Positions 53,281 through 62,003 of a stretch of 64,000 bases of DNA are shown here, piece by piece (within the stretch, counting starts at the first letter, position 1; every line of letters begins with the position of its first letter). Source of the DNA: Planctomycetota bacterium. Its GTDB lineage: Bacteria; Planctomycetota; UBA1135; GCA-002686595. The stretch lies in assembly GCA_016795325.1 (NCBI GenBank), contig JAEUHY010000013.1, positions 1-64,000 on the forward strand. Direction: 5' to 3'. The position numbers and the translations under genes were made by a program. The notes beneath the pieces are model-generated. The model did no database searches. It was given only the letters and a program-made list of their open reading frames with translations, and was not told where the DNA came from.

Positions 53281-54606
53281 ATGGAACCGCAGATGCACCT
53301 CAACATGAACGTCCGCGGTTTGGAGATGTCCGCCACCGTGGCGATCAACGAGCTCTCGGCGGAGTTGATCCGGCAGGGGCGCACCATCTCCAAGCTCGGC
53401 CTCGGGCAGTCGCCCTTCCCCGTGCCCGGCACGGTGGTCGACGCCTTGCGCGCGAACGCGGCGCAGAAGGCCTATCTCGCCGTGCGCGGGCTGGCCGAAT
53501 TGCGCGAGGCAGTCGCTGAGTACCACCAGCGCCGCAACGGCGTCCCGGTCTCGGCCGACGACGTGCTCGTCGGTCCGGGCTCGAAGGAGCTCATGTTCGT
53601 CCTGCAGATCGTGTTCTACGGAGAGCTCGTGATTCCCACGCCGGCGTGGGTGTCGTACGCCCCTCAGGCGCAGATCGTGGGGAGGCGCGTGGCGTTCGTC
53701 CCCTGCGCCCGCAGCGATGGCTGGCGACTCACGCCGGAGAAGTTCGAGGCCCTGTGCGCGAACGATCCGCGGCGCCCGCGTGTGATCGTGCTCAACTACC
53801 CGAGCAATCCGACCGGCGCGACGCTCTCCGCCTCCGACCTTCAGGGCCTCGCCGCGGTCGCGCGCAAGTACGGCTGCCTGGTGCTCTCCGACGAGATCTA
53901 CGGCGAGTTGCACCACGCTGGCGAGCACGTCTCGATCGCTCGCTACTACCCCGAGGGCACGATCCTCTCCGGCGGGCTCTCGAAGTGGTGCGGCGCCGGC
54001 GGGTGGCGACTGGGCACGTTCACGTTCCCCAAGTCCCTGCGCTGGCTGCTCGACGCGATGGCGACCGTGGCGAGCGAGACCTACACGACGACCAGTGCGC
54101 CGATCCAGTACGCCGCCGTGCACGCCTTCCGCGGCGGCATGCGGATCGAGCGCTACCTGACCTCGGCGCGCAAGATCCTGGCAGCGCTCGGCGCCGCCTG
54201 CCGCCGGCGCCTGGTCGCCGCGGGCGTCGACGTGCTCGAGCCCGAGGGCGGCTTCTACTTGTTCCCCGACTTCAGCGCGCACTCCGAGGCCCTGCGCGCG
54301 CGCGGGGTCCGCACGAGCGCGGAACTCGCGCGGCGCCTGCTCGACGAAGCGGGCGTCGCGTTGCTGCCCGGCTCGGATTTCGGTCGCCCGCGCGAGGAGC
54401 TGACCCTGCGCATCGCCTACGTCGACTTCGACGGCGCCAAGGCGCTCGCCAGCCTCGAGGCCCGCCCGCTCGACGCTCCGATCGACGAGCACTTCCTCGC
54501 CGTGCACTGCCACTCGGTGCTGCAGGGTGTCGACCGCATCTGCACGTGGCTGCGCGGCGGGAACGAAGGCGGCGCCGTCGCGCCCGCCGTGGAGACAGCG
54601 GAATGA
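53281..54606 (+). CDS. Fold-type-I PLP aminotransferase (class I/II)
   Basis: 441 residues. Typical features are ISKLGLGQSPFPVPGTVV, the GPGSKELMFVLQ pyridoxal-phosphate loop, VLNYPSNPTGATLS with the cofactor Asn, LSDEIYGELHH, and Schiff-base Lys in SGGLSKWCGAGGWRLG. The Gly-rich sequence after the Lys fits aspartate/aromatic or branched-chain type aminotransferases. The exact substrate cannot be read. Its stop overlaps the symporter start (ATGA), making it the first gene of an operon with a dicarboxylate/amino-acid symporter and acetoacetyl-CoA synthetase. Confidence 0.88.
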   Translation: MEPQMHLNMNVRGLEMSATVAINELSAELIRQGRTISKLGLGQSPFPVPGTVVDALRANAAQKAYLAVRGLAELREAVAEYHQRRNGVPVSADDVLVGPGSKELMFVLQIVFYGELVIPTPAWVSYAPQAQIVGRRVAFVPCARSDGWRLTPEKFEALCANDPRRPRVIVLNYPSNPTGATLSASDLQGLAAVARKYGCLVLSDEIYGELHHAGEHVSIARYYPEGTILSGGLSKWCGAGGWRLGTFTFPKSLRWLLDAMATVASETYTTTSAPIQYAAVHAFRGGMRIERYLTSARKILAALGAACRRRLVAAGVDVLEPEGGFYLFPDFSAHSEALRARGVRTSAELARRLLDEAGVALLPGSDFGRPREELTLRIAYVDFDGAKALASLEARPLDAPIDEHFLAVHCHSVLQGVDRICTWLRGGNEGGAVAPAVETAE

Positions 54607-55871
54607 GCGCCGGGACGCCGGGACGCGGCGGAGCGTGGCGCCTGCCGATGTTCATGGCGCTGGGCGGCCTCGGCGGCGTGTGGATCGGCTGGGCCTGGGG
54701 CGATCGCTGGACCGCGCCCGAGTTCGAGCCCTTCGTGCTGGCGCTGCGCACGCTCGGGACGGTGTTCCTCTCCGCGCTCAAGGCGCTGATGGTCCCGCTG
54801 GTCGTGCTCAGCATGGTGCTCGGCGTTCAGCAGATGGGCGCCGGACGGGCGGTCGGGCGCATGGCCGGCATGGCGACGCTCTACTTCGGGATCACGACGC
54901 TGTGCGCCGTGCTGATCGGGCTCTCGCTGGTCACGTGGATCCACCCGGGAAGCGTCGGCGCGGTCGAGCTTGCGAGCGGTGGTCCCGCAGTCGAGCGCGT
55001 CTCCGCGTGGCAGGCGGTCGCCGACGTCGTGACGGGCATGTTCCCGCCGAACCTGATCGACGCCGCCGCGCGGGGCAACGTGCTCGGCCTGATCGTCGCG
55101 AGCTTGGTCGGCGGAGTCGCGCTGAGCCGGACGTGCGCTCCGGACTCGCCGCTGATCGAGGCGCTCGGCGCGCTCAACCGCGCGCTGTTCATCGTCGTCC
55201 ACTGGGTGGTCGCCTTCGCGCCGATCGGCATCGGCGCGCTCGTCGCCGACCGGCTCGGCCGCGCCGGCGGGGGAGAGGCGGTGTTCACCGAGCTCCAGCG
55301 GCTCGTCGGCTACTCGATCACGGTGTTGCTCGGCCTCGCGGTGCACTCCCTCGTCGTGCTGCCGACGATCCTGTGGCTGGTCACTCGCCGCAACCCGCTG
55401 CGCTACTTCCTCAACGTGTTCGAGGCCCTGGCCACCGCCTTCGGCACGGCCTCCTCGGCGGCGACGCTGGGCGTGACGCTGCGCTGCGTCGTCGAGCGGA
55501 ACGCGGTCTCGCGCAAGTCGGCCGACTTCGTGCTGCCGATCGGGGCGACGGTCAACATGGACGGCACGGCGCTGTACGAGGCCGTCGCCGCGGTCTTCAT
55601 CGCGCAGTCGCTGGGGATCGAGCTCGACATGATCGGTCTCGCCGTCGTCGCGCTGACCGCGACACTCGCCGCCGTCGGCGCCGCGGCCATCCCCGAGGCC
55701 GGGCTGGTGACGATGGTGCTCGTGCTGCAAGCGGTCGGCCTGCCCGCGGAAGGCGTCGGGCTGCTGCTCGCGGTGGACTGGATCCTCGATCGCTTCCGGA
55801 CCGCGACCAACGTGTGGGGCGATACGGTGGGCGCGGCCGTGATCGACGACGTGGTCGTCAAGCGCACGTGA
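54603..55871 (+). CDS. Dicarboxylate/amino acid:cation symporter (DAACS, SLC1-like)
   Basis: 422 residues with about eight membrane helices and the two re-entrant hairpins of the GltPh fold. Diagnostic motifs are LKALMVPLVVLSMVLGVQQM, the serine-rich FGTASSAATLGVT of hairpin 1, and FVLPIGATVNMDGTALYE of helix 7. Near the C-terminus DRFRTATNVWGDTVGAAVID corresponds to the helix-8 substrate and cation site. The usual Arg/Asp residues that fix the substrate side chain appear changed (RTATNVWGD), so substrate may be a neutral or dicarboxylic acid. Coupled to genes on both sides. Confidence 0.9.
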   Translation: MSAGTPGRGGAWRLPMFMALGGLGGVWIGWAWGDRWTAPEFEPFVLALRTLGTVFLSALKALMVPLVVLSMVLGVQQMGAGRAVGRMAGMATLYFGITTLCAVLIGLSLVTWIHPGSVGAVELASGGPAVERVSAWQAVADVVTGMFPPNLIDAAARGNVLGLIVASLVGGVALSRTCAPDSPLIEALGALNRALFIVVHWVVAFAPIGIGALVADRLGRAGGGEAVFTELQRLVGYSITVLLGLAVHSLVVLPTILWLVTRRNPLRYFLNVFEALATAFGTASSAATLGVTLRCVVERNAVSRKSADFVLPIGATVNMDGTALYEAVAAVFIAQSLGIELDMIGLAVVALTATLAAVGAAAIPEAGLVTMVLVLQAVGLPAEGVGLLLAVDWILDRFRTATNVWGDTVGAAVIDDVVVKRT

Positions 55872-57832
55872 ACCGTTCGGAGACAGCGGCGCCGCTCTGG
55901 CGGCCTTCGGCGCGGCGCGTGGCCCAGGCGCAGATGTTCGCGTTTCGCGCGCGCGCGGAGCGTGAGTTGGGAGTCGCGCCCTCGGATCCGGCTGCGCTGC
56001 ACCGCTGGTCGGTCGAGCGGCCGGGCGAGTTCTGGCGGCTGGTGTGGGACGCCCTCGGCGTGATCGGCGAGCGCGGCGCTCGCGTGCTCGAGCCGGCGCC
56101 CGAGCGGCTGCGCCAGGCGCTCTGGTTTCCCGATGCGCGCCTGAACTTCGCCGAGAACCTGCTGCACGGCGACGACGCCCGCGCGGCGGTGATCGCGCAC
56201 CGCGAGGGCGCGCCGCGTGTCGAGCTGTCGCTGGGCGAGCTGCGCGAGCTCGTCCGTCGCTGGCGCTGCCTTCTGCTCGGTGCGGGCGTGCGCAGCGGTG
56301 AGCGGGTCGCGGCGCTCGTCGGCAACGGCGTGGAGGCCGTGGCGGCGATGCTCGCGACCGCGAGCCTGGGCGCGGTGTGGTCGTCCTGCTCGCCGGACTT
56401 CGGCGTGCGCGGCGTACTCGATCGCTTCGAGGCGATCGAGCCCGCGGTGCTGGTGGCCGTCGATGGCTATCGCTACGGCGGCAAGACGTTCGACGTGCGC
56501 GCCAAGCTCGACGAAGTGCTCGCCGCGCTGCCCAGCGTGCGCGCCGCGTTCGTCGCGCCCTGGCTCCACCCGGAGGCGCCGTTGCCGCGCGGCGCGCGGT
56601 GGTCGCACGAGGCCCTCGCCGAAGCGTCGTCGTCACCGCTCGAGTTCGAGCGCACGGGCTTCGAGCACCCGCTGTACGTGATGTTCTCGTCGGGGACGAC
56701 CGGGCGGCCCAAGTGCATCGTGCACGGCGTCGGAGGAACGTTGCTCCAGCACCTCAAGGAGCAGCGGCTGCACTGCGACATCCGGCGCGGAACGCGGACG
56801 TTCTTCTACACCACCTGTGGCTGGATGATGTGGAACTGGCTCGTCTCGGCGTTGGCGAGCGAGGCGACCATCGTCCTGCACGACGGCCACCCGTTGTCGC
56901 CTCAAGACGCGCTGCTCCAGCTCGGCACGAGCGAGCAGGTCGAGGTGTTCGGCGTGTCGGCCAAGTATCTCGACACGCTGCGCGAGCGTCGCGTCGGGCG
57001 TCCGCCGGCCTGGAGCGCGCTGCGCACGATCCTCTCCACGGGTTCCGTGCTTTCGCCCGAGTGTTTCGATCACGTGCTCGAGTCCTTCGGCGACGTGCAC
57101 CTCGCATCGATGAGCGGCGGCACGGACATTCTGTCGTGTTTTCTCGGCGGCGATCCCACGCGGCCGGTCTGGCGCGGTGAACTGCAGGCGGCCGGGCTGG
57201 GCATGGACGTCGACGTGTTCGACGACGACGGACGCCCGAAGGCGACCGGCGCTGGAGAGTTGGTGTGCCGGCTTCCCTTCCCCTCGATGCCGCTGGGCTT
57301 CTGGGGCGATGTCGGCGACGAAGCGTTCCGCCGCGCGTACTTCGAGCGCTTTCCAGGCGTGTGGCGCCACGGCGACTGGGTGGAGCGCACTCCCCACGGC
57401 GGCTTCATCATCCATGGCCGCTCGGACGCGACGCTCAACGTTCACGGCGTGCGCATCGGAACGGCGGAGATCTACTCCAGCGTCGAGCGCATCGACGGAG
57501 TGCTCGAGGCCCTGGCGGTCGAGAGCTCCCTCGCGGGCCGCGAGGGACTGGTCCTGTTCGTGCGGCTGCGCGCGGGGAGCGAGCTCGACGACGAGCTGCG
57601 TTCGCGGATCGCGAGCGAGTTGCGCACGCGCATGAGCCCACGGCACGTCCCGCGTTTTCTCTTTGCCGCGCCCGACCTGCCGCGCACGCGCAGCGGCAAG
57701 TCGAGCGAGCTGGCCGTGCGCGAGGTGCTCCACGGCCGCGCGCCGCGCAACGTCGAGGCGCTCGCCAATCCCGAGTCCCTCGACTGGTTTACCTCGATCG
57801 CGTCCCGCATGACGGCATCGCCGTCGCCTTGA
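55868..57832 (+). CDS. Acetoacetyl-CoA synthetase (AMP-forming)
   Basis: 654 residues from a GTG start overlapping the preceding stop (GTGA). It activates acetoacetate with ATP and CoA. Family features: FPDARLNFAENLL near the N-terminus, GVWSSCSPDFGVRGVLDRF-type linker (AVWSSCSPDFG), the AMP-binding loop FSSGTTGRPKCIVHG, YTTCGWMMWNW, MSGGTDILSCFLGG, HGDWVERTPHGGFIIHGRSD, and catalytic Lys in RTRSGKSSELA. Length and motifs match acetoacetyl-CoA synthetase rather than acetyl-CoA synthetase. With the aminotransferase and symporter it suggests uptake and breakdown of a ketogenic amino acid (inference). Confidence 0.92.
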   Translation: MNRSETAAPLWRPSARRVAQAQMFAFRARAERELGVAPSDPAALHRWSVERPGEFWRLVWDALGVIGERGARVLEPAPERLRQALWFPDARLNFAENLLHGDDARAAVIAHREGAPRVELSLGELRELVRRWRCLLLGAGVRSGERVAALVGNGVEAVAAMLATASLGAVWSSCSPDFGVRGVLDRFEAIEPAVLVAVDGYRYGGKTFDVRAKLDEVLAALPSVRAAFVAPWLHPEAPLPRGARWSHEALAEASSSPLEFERTGFEHPLYVMFSSGTTGRPKCIVHGVGGTLLQHLKEQRLHCDIRRGTRTFFYTTCGWMMWNWLVSALASEATIVLHDGHPLSPQDALLQLGTSEQVEVFGVSAKYLDTLRERRVGRPPAWSALRTILSTGSVLSPECFDHVLESFGDVHLASMSGGTDILSCFLGGDPTRPVWRGELQAAGLGMDVDVFDDDGRPKATGAGELVCRLPFPSMPLGFWGDVGDEAFRRAYFERFPGVWRHGDWVERTPHGGFIIHGRSDATLNVHGVRIGTAEIYSSVERIDGVLEALAVESSLAGREGLVLFVRLRAGSELDDELRSRIASELRTRMSPRHVPRFLFAAPDLPRTRSGKSSELAVREVLHGRAPRNVEALANPESLDWFTSIASRMTASPSP

Positions 57833-58002
57833 CGCAGGCCCCTCGCGGCGGCGCATTCGCTCGCGAAGCGTGTGAGGCTCGCCGGCGGGCACGGGCGGCT
57901 TTGCGTGCAGTGAGAATCCGCTGCGGACTGCGCACAACGAGCCTGGCAGTCGCGGCGAGCGGCGCTGGCCGAGTACGCGCAATCGGCGGCGAGCTCGCGG
58001 GT

Positions 58003-58066
58003 GCGAGCGCAGCGCCGCCTTGGATCGACGCAGCGCACCGTTGGTCGAGGAGCGACGCCTTGCGCT
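58003..58066. repeat. Interspersed intergenic repeat family X, copy 3
   Basis: Begins GCGAGCGC and shares TCGACGCAGCGC with copy 1 and the block CGTTGGTCGAGGAGCGACGCC (one short gap or mismatch) with copy 2. Confidence 0.6.
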
Positions 58067-58254
58067 CGGCATCGGTATCGCGACCAGATCGTCCGTTTGT
58101 GACGAAATGACCAGCGGAGGAGACCAAACCGTGAGAGAGGCCACTGAATGGCGCCACAGTCTCGTGTTGCTCGACGGAGCCGAAGGCCCTGAGCCCGTCG
58201 CACGCGACGACGCTCGCGCAGTTTGGGTGAGCGAAGCGAGGTACTGCGAGCGAA

Positions 58255-58288
58255 GCTCACCGCGCGCCTCAACGGATGCGCGGTGAGC
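58255..58288. terminator. Perfect 11-bp hairpin between convergent genes
   Basis: GCTCACCGCGC pairs perfectly with GCGCGGTGAGC around a 12-base loop, 22 bases past the stop of the minus-strand hydrolase operon. It may serve both directions. Confidence 0.6.
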
Positions 58289-58309
58289 GTCAAGTGCGAA
58301 GCCGCGTGA

Positions 58310-59134
58310 TCAAGAGCGGAGGAAGCCCAGCAGATCCTCGTTCAAGCGATTCTTGTGCGTGACCGTCAGTCCGTGGGGCGCGCCTTCGTAGACGACGAGC
58401 TTTGAACGCCGCACGAGCTTCGCCGACGCACGTGCGGAGGCGCCGATGGGAACGATCTGGTCGTCGTCGCCGTGCAGCACGAGCGTGGGCACGTCGAACT
58501 TGCGCAGATCGTCGGTGAAGTCCGTCTCCGAGAATGCGCGGATGCAGTCGAGCGCGCTCTTGTGGCCGGACATCATCCCCTGCATCCAGAACGCATCGAT
58601 CACGCCCTGCGACGGCTTCGACCCCGCGCGGTTGTAGCCGTAGAACGGTCCGCTCGCGAGGTCGCGATAGAGCTGCGAGCGATCGGCGAGCGAGGCCGTG
58701 CGCAGTCCGTCGAACACGTCGACGGGCAGGCCGCCTGGGTTCGCCGCAGTCTTCGCCATCAGCGGCGGAACGGCGCCGATCAGTGCGGCCTTCGCGAGCC
58801 GCGAGCAGCCGTGGCGGCCGATGTAGCGCGCCACCTCTCCTCCGCCGGTCGAGAAGCCGATGAGCACCGCGTCCTTCAGCTCGAGCGAGTCGATCAACTC
58901 CGCCAAGTCGTCGGCGTACGTGTTCATCTCGTTGCCGTTCCAGGGCTGGCTCGATCGTCCGTGACCACGGCGGTCGTGAGCGATCACGCGGTAGCCGTGT
59001 TCAGCGAGGAAGATCATCTGGTCTTCCCACGAATCGGAGTTCAGCGGCCAGCCGTGCGAGAACACGATCGGTTGGCCCTGGCCCCAGTCCTTGAAGTAGA
59101 TCTCGGTGCGGTCTTTGGTGACGAGCGTGCCCAT
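58310..59134 (-). CDS. Alpha/beta hydrolase of the cofactor-free haloperoxidase (chloroperoxidase) type
   Basis: 274 residues, full length. The nucleophile Ser95 lies in [10 protein letters not shown], the acid Asp225 in HGDDDQIVP and His254 in GAPHGLT. The typical start is [20 protein letters not shown] with oxyanion residues in [11 protein letters not shown]. Relatives are esterases/perhydrolases that form peracids from carboxylic acid and hydrogen peroxide. The physiological substrate is not known. It is the last gene of a seven-gene minus-strand operon that also encodes Dps, suggesting a link to peroxide stress (inference). Confidence 0.92.
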   Translation of the reverse strand: MGTLVTKDRTEIYFKDWGQGQPIVFSHGWPLNSDSWEDQMIFLAEHGYRVIAHDRRGHGRSSQPWNGNEMNTYADDLAELIDSLELKDAVLIGFSTGGGEVARYIGRHGCSRLAKAALIGAVPPLMAKTAANPGGLPVDVFDGLRTASLADRSQLYRDLASGPFYGYNRAGSKPSQGVIDAFWMQGMMSGHKSALDCIRAFSETDFTDDLRKFDVPTLVLHGDDDQIVPIGASARASAKLVRRSKLVVYEGAPHGLTVTHKNRLNEDLLGFLRS

Positions 59135-59201
59135 GGTCGAGAGTCCTCGGTGATCGGGTTCGTGCGCAGAAGAGTGGGTCGAGACGCGAGTGCTGCGGCG
59201 C

Positions 59202-60068
59202 TCAGCGCACGCGTTGAACGAAGGACGTGATCAGCTCGGCGCACAACTCGGGCTGTTGGTGCTGCGGCCCGTGCCCCGCACTCGGAAGCGTCGTGACGAA
59301 CAGCGACTTCCAACGACGGTTGAGCGCGTACCAGTTCTCGACGGGGAACACGATGTCGTGATCGCCGCACAGGGCGAGCAAGGGAATCGACGTCTTCGAG
59401 AGCGTTTCGGCGTAGCCGCCGTCGTCGGGAAAGATGGCGCTCGGATTGCTCGCGTCCTTCAAGAGCCGCAGGTACGTCTCCGGCGGGATCGGCGGGCTGA
59501 GGTCCGACTTGCGCGCGGCGATGCGGTCGTGCGAGGCCTTCGACGCCGCGCGGCTCGCGGCGGAAGCGGGCTCGAAGAACAGGATGTGCTCGTGTTCGAG
59601 CGTGTTGACCGGGATGAGCGCGGTCTGGAGGAACACCGGCTCGGCCTCGTGCGGCTGCGGCCCGGGAGGCCCCGTCCCGATCAGGATCGCGTGCGTCGTG
59701 CGCTGCGGATGCAGTGCGGCGAACACCTGCGCCGCAAGGCCGCCGAGCGACCAGCCGGCGATCACGACCTTCTCCAACCCGAGCCCGTCGACCACGTCGA
59801 GCGCATCGCGCGCCAGCGCGCGGCGGTCGTACGACGCTTCGCCGGTCGATTGCCCGAGTCCGGAGTAGTCGAAGGTGATCACGCGAAAGTTGCGCGCGAG
59901 TGCGTCGAGGAAGGCCGGGTCCCACACGTCGAGCACGCCGCGGAAGCGCAGGCACAGCACCAGCGGCGGCCCGTCGCCGATCTCGCGGTAGGCGAGCCTG
60001 CGTCCGCGGCTCTCGAGGAAGCGTGTGGGTGCGTCGACAGCGCGGTGAGAGGTCTGCATCGAGGTCAT
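59202..60068 (-). CDS. Alpha/beta hydrolase
   Basis: 288 residues from the ATG at 60068, which overlaps the upstream isochorismatase-like stop (ATGA). Nucleophile Ser107 is in [12 protein letters not shown], the acid lies in [12 protein letters not shown] and the His in [11 protein letters not shown]. The cap region ([20 protein letters not shown]) is characteristic of small esterase/dehalogenase-like hydrolases in soil and marine bacteria. The substrate is not assignable. Longer in-frame reading upstream is antisense to the neighbour and was rejected. Confidence 0.88.
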   Translation of the reverse strand: MTSMQTSHRAVDAPTRFLESRGRRLAYREIGDGPPLVLCLRFRGVLDVWDPAFLDALARNFRVITFDYSGLGQSTGEASYDRRALARDALDVVDGLGLEKVVIAGWSLGGLAAQVFAALHPQRTTHAILIGTGPPGPQPHEAEPVFLQTALIPVNTLEHEHILFFEPASAASRAASKASHDRIAARKSDLSPPIPPETYLRLLKDASNPSAIFPDDGGYAETLSKTSIPLLALCGDHDIVFPVENWYALNRRWKSLFVTTLPSAGHGPQHQQPELCAELITSFVQRVR

Positions 60069-60697
60069 GGCGAGGTCTCCTGGATTCGAGAGGTCGAAGA
60101 ACGAACTTGGGCGCACCACTCCGCGGCCGTGACGACGGCGTGCGCGAAGCTCGGGGCGTCGATGTCGTGGGCCGCGCGCATGGCCTCCGCGGAGAACGCC
60201 GCCGTCGCATCGCGAACGAGCGTCACGTGGAAGCCCAGCTCGACCGCGTGCCGTGCGGTGGACTCGATGCACGTGTTCGCGATCATTCCGATCAGCACCA
60301 CGCGCTCGATCCCGCGCTGACGCAGCCGCCGGTCGAGATCCGTTCCCGCGAAGCCGTCGCTGCCCCAGTGTTCCTGCACGACGTCTTCGTTGGCTCGCGG
60401 TGCGAAATCCGGATGCCACTCGCCACCGAAGCTGCCAGCGGCGAAGACCTGCAGCGCCGAGGCGCCGAGCTGATACGGCGTTGCGTGACGCCAGTGCGCG
60501 AAATCGCCGGGCGTCGAGCGGTGGTGCGGAACGATGAAGACCGCCAAGCGCACCTCGCGCGCAGCGGCGAGCACCGCGCGCATGTTGTCCAGCGCGCCCA
60601 CCTCGTTCGCGACCGTCGCGAGTCGCGGCCAGAGCTTCCCGCCCTCGGCGAGGAAGTCGTTGTAGGGATCGACGACGAGAAGCGCGGTGCGGCTCAT
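60065..60697 (-). CDS. Isochorismatase-family cysteine hydrolase with missing catalytic lysine
   Basis: 210 residues. Asp10 (LLVVDPYNDFL) and Cys143 (GMIANTCIESTARHAVELGF) of the usual Asp-Lys-Cys triad are present, as are GTDLDRRLRQRGIERVVLIG and VTLVRDATAAFS. In the stretch that normally carries the catalytic Lys (xVxKEHW..xGF in close relatives) it reads VVQEHWGSDGF, so Gln108 replaces it. The only lysine in the whole protein is Lys21. Activity may be altered or lost. It is coupled to the hydrolase gene at 60068. Confidence 0.87.
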   Translation of the reverse strand: MSRTALLVVDPYNDFLAEGGKLWPRLATVANEVGALDNMRAVLAAAREVRLAVFIVPHHRSTPGDFAHWRHATPYQLGASALQVFAAGSFGGEWHPDFAPRANEDVVQEHWGSDGFAGTDLDRRLRQRGIERVVLIGMIANTCIESTARHAVELGFHVTLVRDATAAFSAEAMRAAHDIDAPSFAHAVVTAAEWCAQVRSSTSRIQETSP

Positions 60698-60729
60698 GCG
60701 TGACTAAGCGGACGGGGTGGACACGCGGG

Positions 60730-62001
60730 TCAGTGCGTCGTGGGAAACGTGAGCGCGAGTTCGCCGCCTGCGAACAGCACGGCGTCGTCTCGACCGCGGT
60801 CCTCCATGAAGCCGCCGGGCAGCAAGGCCGAGACGCCGAACGCGACGGAAAGACACGACGTCGCCGCGAATTCGAAGCCGAGGTCGAGCTGCGTGCCGAT
60901 GTAACGCGAGTCGCTTCCGGCGCCGGGTTCGAGCAACTCGCCCGCGAGGCCGTAGGCGCCGTCGCTCTCGCTCTGCCGCCAATAGAGAACCCCGGCGAGG
61001 AACAGCGACCATCTTTCCGACAAGCGCAGCTCGAACGAGGGGTGCAGGTTGACCAGGTTGGCCGGTCCGATCAGCCCCATCTCGCCGAAGTACTTGCCGC
61101 GCGGGAACATCGCCTGAAACGTGCCGAGCACGTCGTCCGTCGGATCGTCGTCGCCGCTGATGACGTTCGCGCGCAAGCCCAGGTGCGCGTCGCGACCGCC
61201 GAGTTCGAACGAGCGACCGATCTCCGTGGCGACGCTCCACGCGCGGATGTCGCCGCCTGCGAAGCGGCCGCGCTGCAAGAACGCCTCGATGTTCCAATCC
61301 CATCCCGCTTCACGGCCGAACGAGCGCGCGCCGAACGTTCGGCGCCGCTCGAGCCCGGCGCCCTGCTCGTACTCGGCCGTCTCGTCCTCGAAGTCGATCG
61401 TGTACACGTCGAGCCCGAGCTCGTCGCCGAACTTCCACGTCCCGTAGGCGGCGCGGAGTGACTGCCGCTCGTTGGCTTCGTCGTCGAACTCGCCCGGCGC
61501 TGGCGCGACGGGATGGGCGCCGAACAGCTCGAATGTTGCGCGCTCGCTCGTCAACGCGAGCCCGCCGCCGTCGAAGGCGCGCGGCACGTTCGGTCCGCGA
61601 CGCGCCGAGATCAGCCGCTCCGAGCCGAACGCCAGCACGCGGCGTCCCGCCCACACGCTCGCATTTGCCGCGATGGGGGCTTCGACGAACGCCTGCAGCC
61701 AATCGCCGCGGTCCTCGTCGACCGGCGCGAGCCCGGCCTCGTCGCCGTTCTCGAAAGCGACGAGCACCTGCGCGAGCGCGCGGAACACGCCTTTTCGCCG
61801 CAGGTCGACCGACGGCGTCGCCCGCCACCAAACGTAGTCGTGGTCTTGTGCTCCGCCGCTCCACGGATCGTTCGCGTAGGACTCGGCTCGCAGGCGCGCG
61901 TCGACCTCGTACGACCACTCCCACGCCGCGGACTGCTGCGCTCGCGCCGCGGCGGCCGAGGCGCCGACGAGAGCCGTCAGCCAGCCCGCGCGAGCGCGCA
62001 T
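60730..62001 (-). CDS. Alginate-export (AlgE)-like outer-membrane porin
   Basis: 423 residues with a signal peptide (LTALVGASAAAARAQ). It follows the AlgE-like barrel pattern: WEWSYEVDARLRAESYANDP, VWWRATPSVDLRRKG, DWLQAFVEAPIAANASVWAG followed by RRVLAFGSERLISAR, and strands such as NLHPSFELRLSERWSLFLAG ending at LFAGGELALTF. An 18-strand beta-barrel in the outer membrane is likely. It is probably a substrate-import porin for whatever the neighbouring hydrolases process. No alginate genes are nearby. It starts two bases from the end of the next hydrolase gene. Confidence 0.85.
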   Translation of the reverse strand: MRARAGWLTALVGASAAAARAQQSAAWEWSYEVDARLRAESYANDPWSGGAQDHDYVWWRATPSVDLRRKGVFRALAQVLVAFENGDEAGLAPVDEDRGDWLQAFVEAPIAANASVWAGRRVLAFGSERLISARRGPNVPRAFDGGGLALTSERATFELFGAHPVAPAPGEFDDEANERQSLRAAYGTWKFGDELGLDVYTIDFEDETAEYEQGAGLERRRTFGARSFGREAGWDWNIEAFLQRGRFAGGDIRAWSVATEIGRSFELGGRDAHLGLRANVISGDDDPTDDVLGTFQAMFPRGKYFGEMGLIGPANLVNLHPSFELRLSERWSLFLAGVLYWRQSESDGAYGLAGELLEPGAGSDSRYIGTQLDLGFEFAATSCLSVAFGVSALLPGGFMEDRGRDDAVLFAGGELALTFPTTH

Positions 62002-62003
62002 GG

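Larger units (their letters stand above)
57833..58309. other. Convergent intergenic region with repeat and terminator
   Basis: About 480 bases between convergent genes. It holds a family-X repeat copy (58003-58066) and a hairpin (58255-58288). No gene is supported. Confidence 0.5.
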
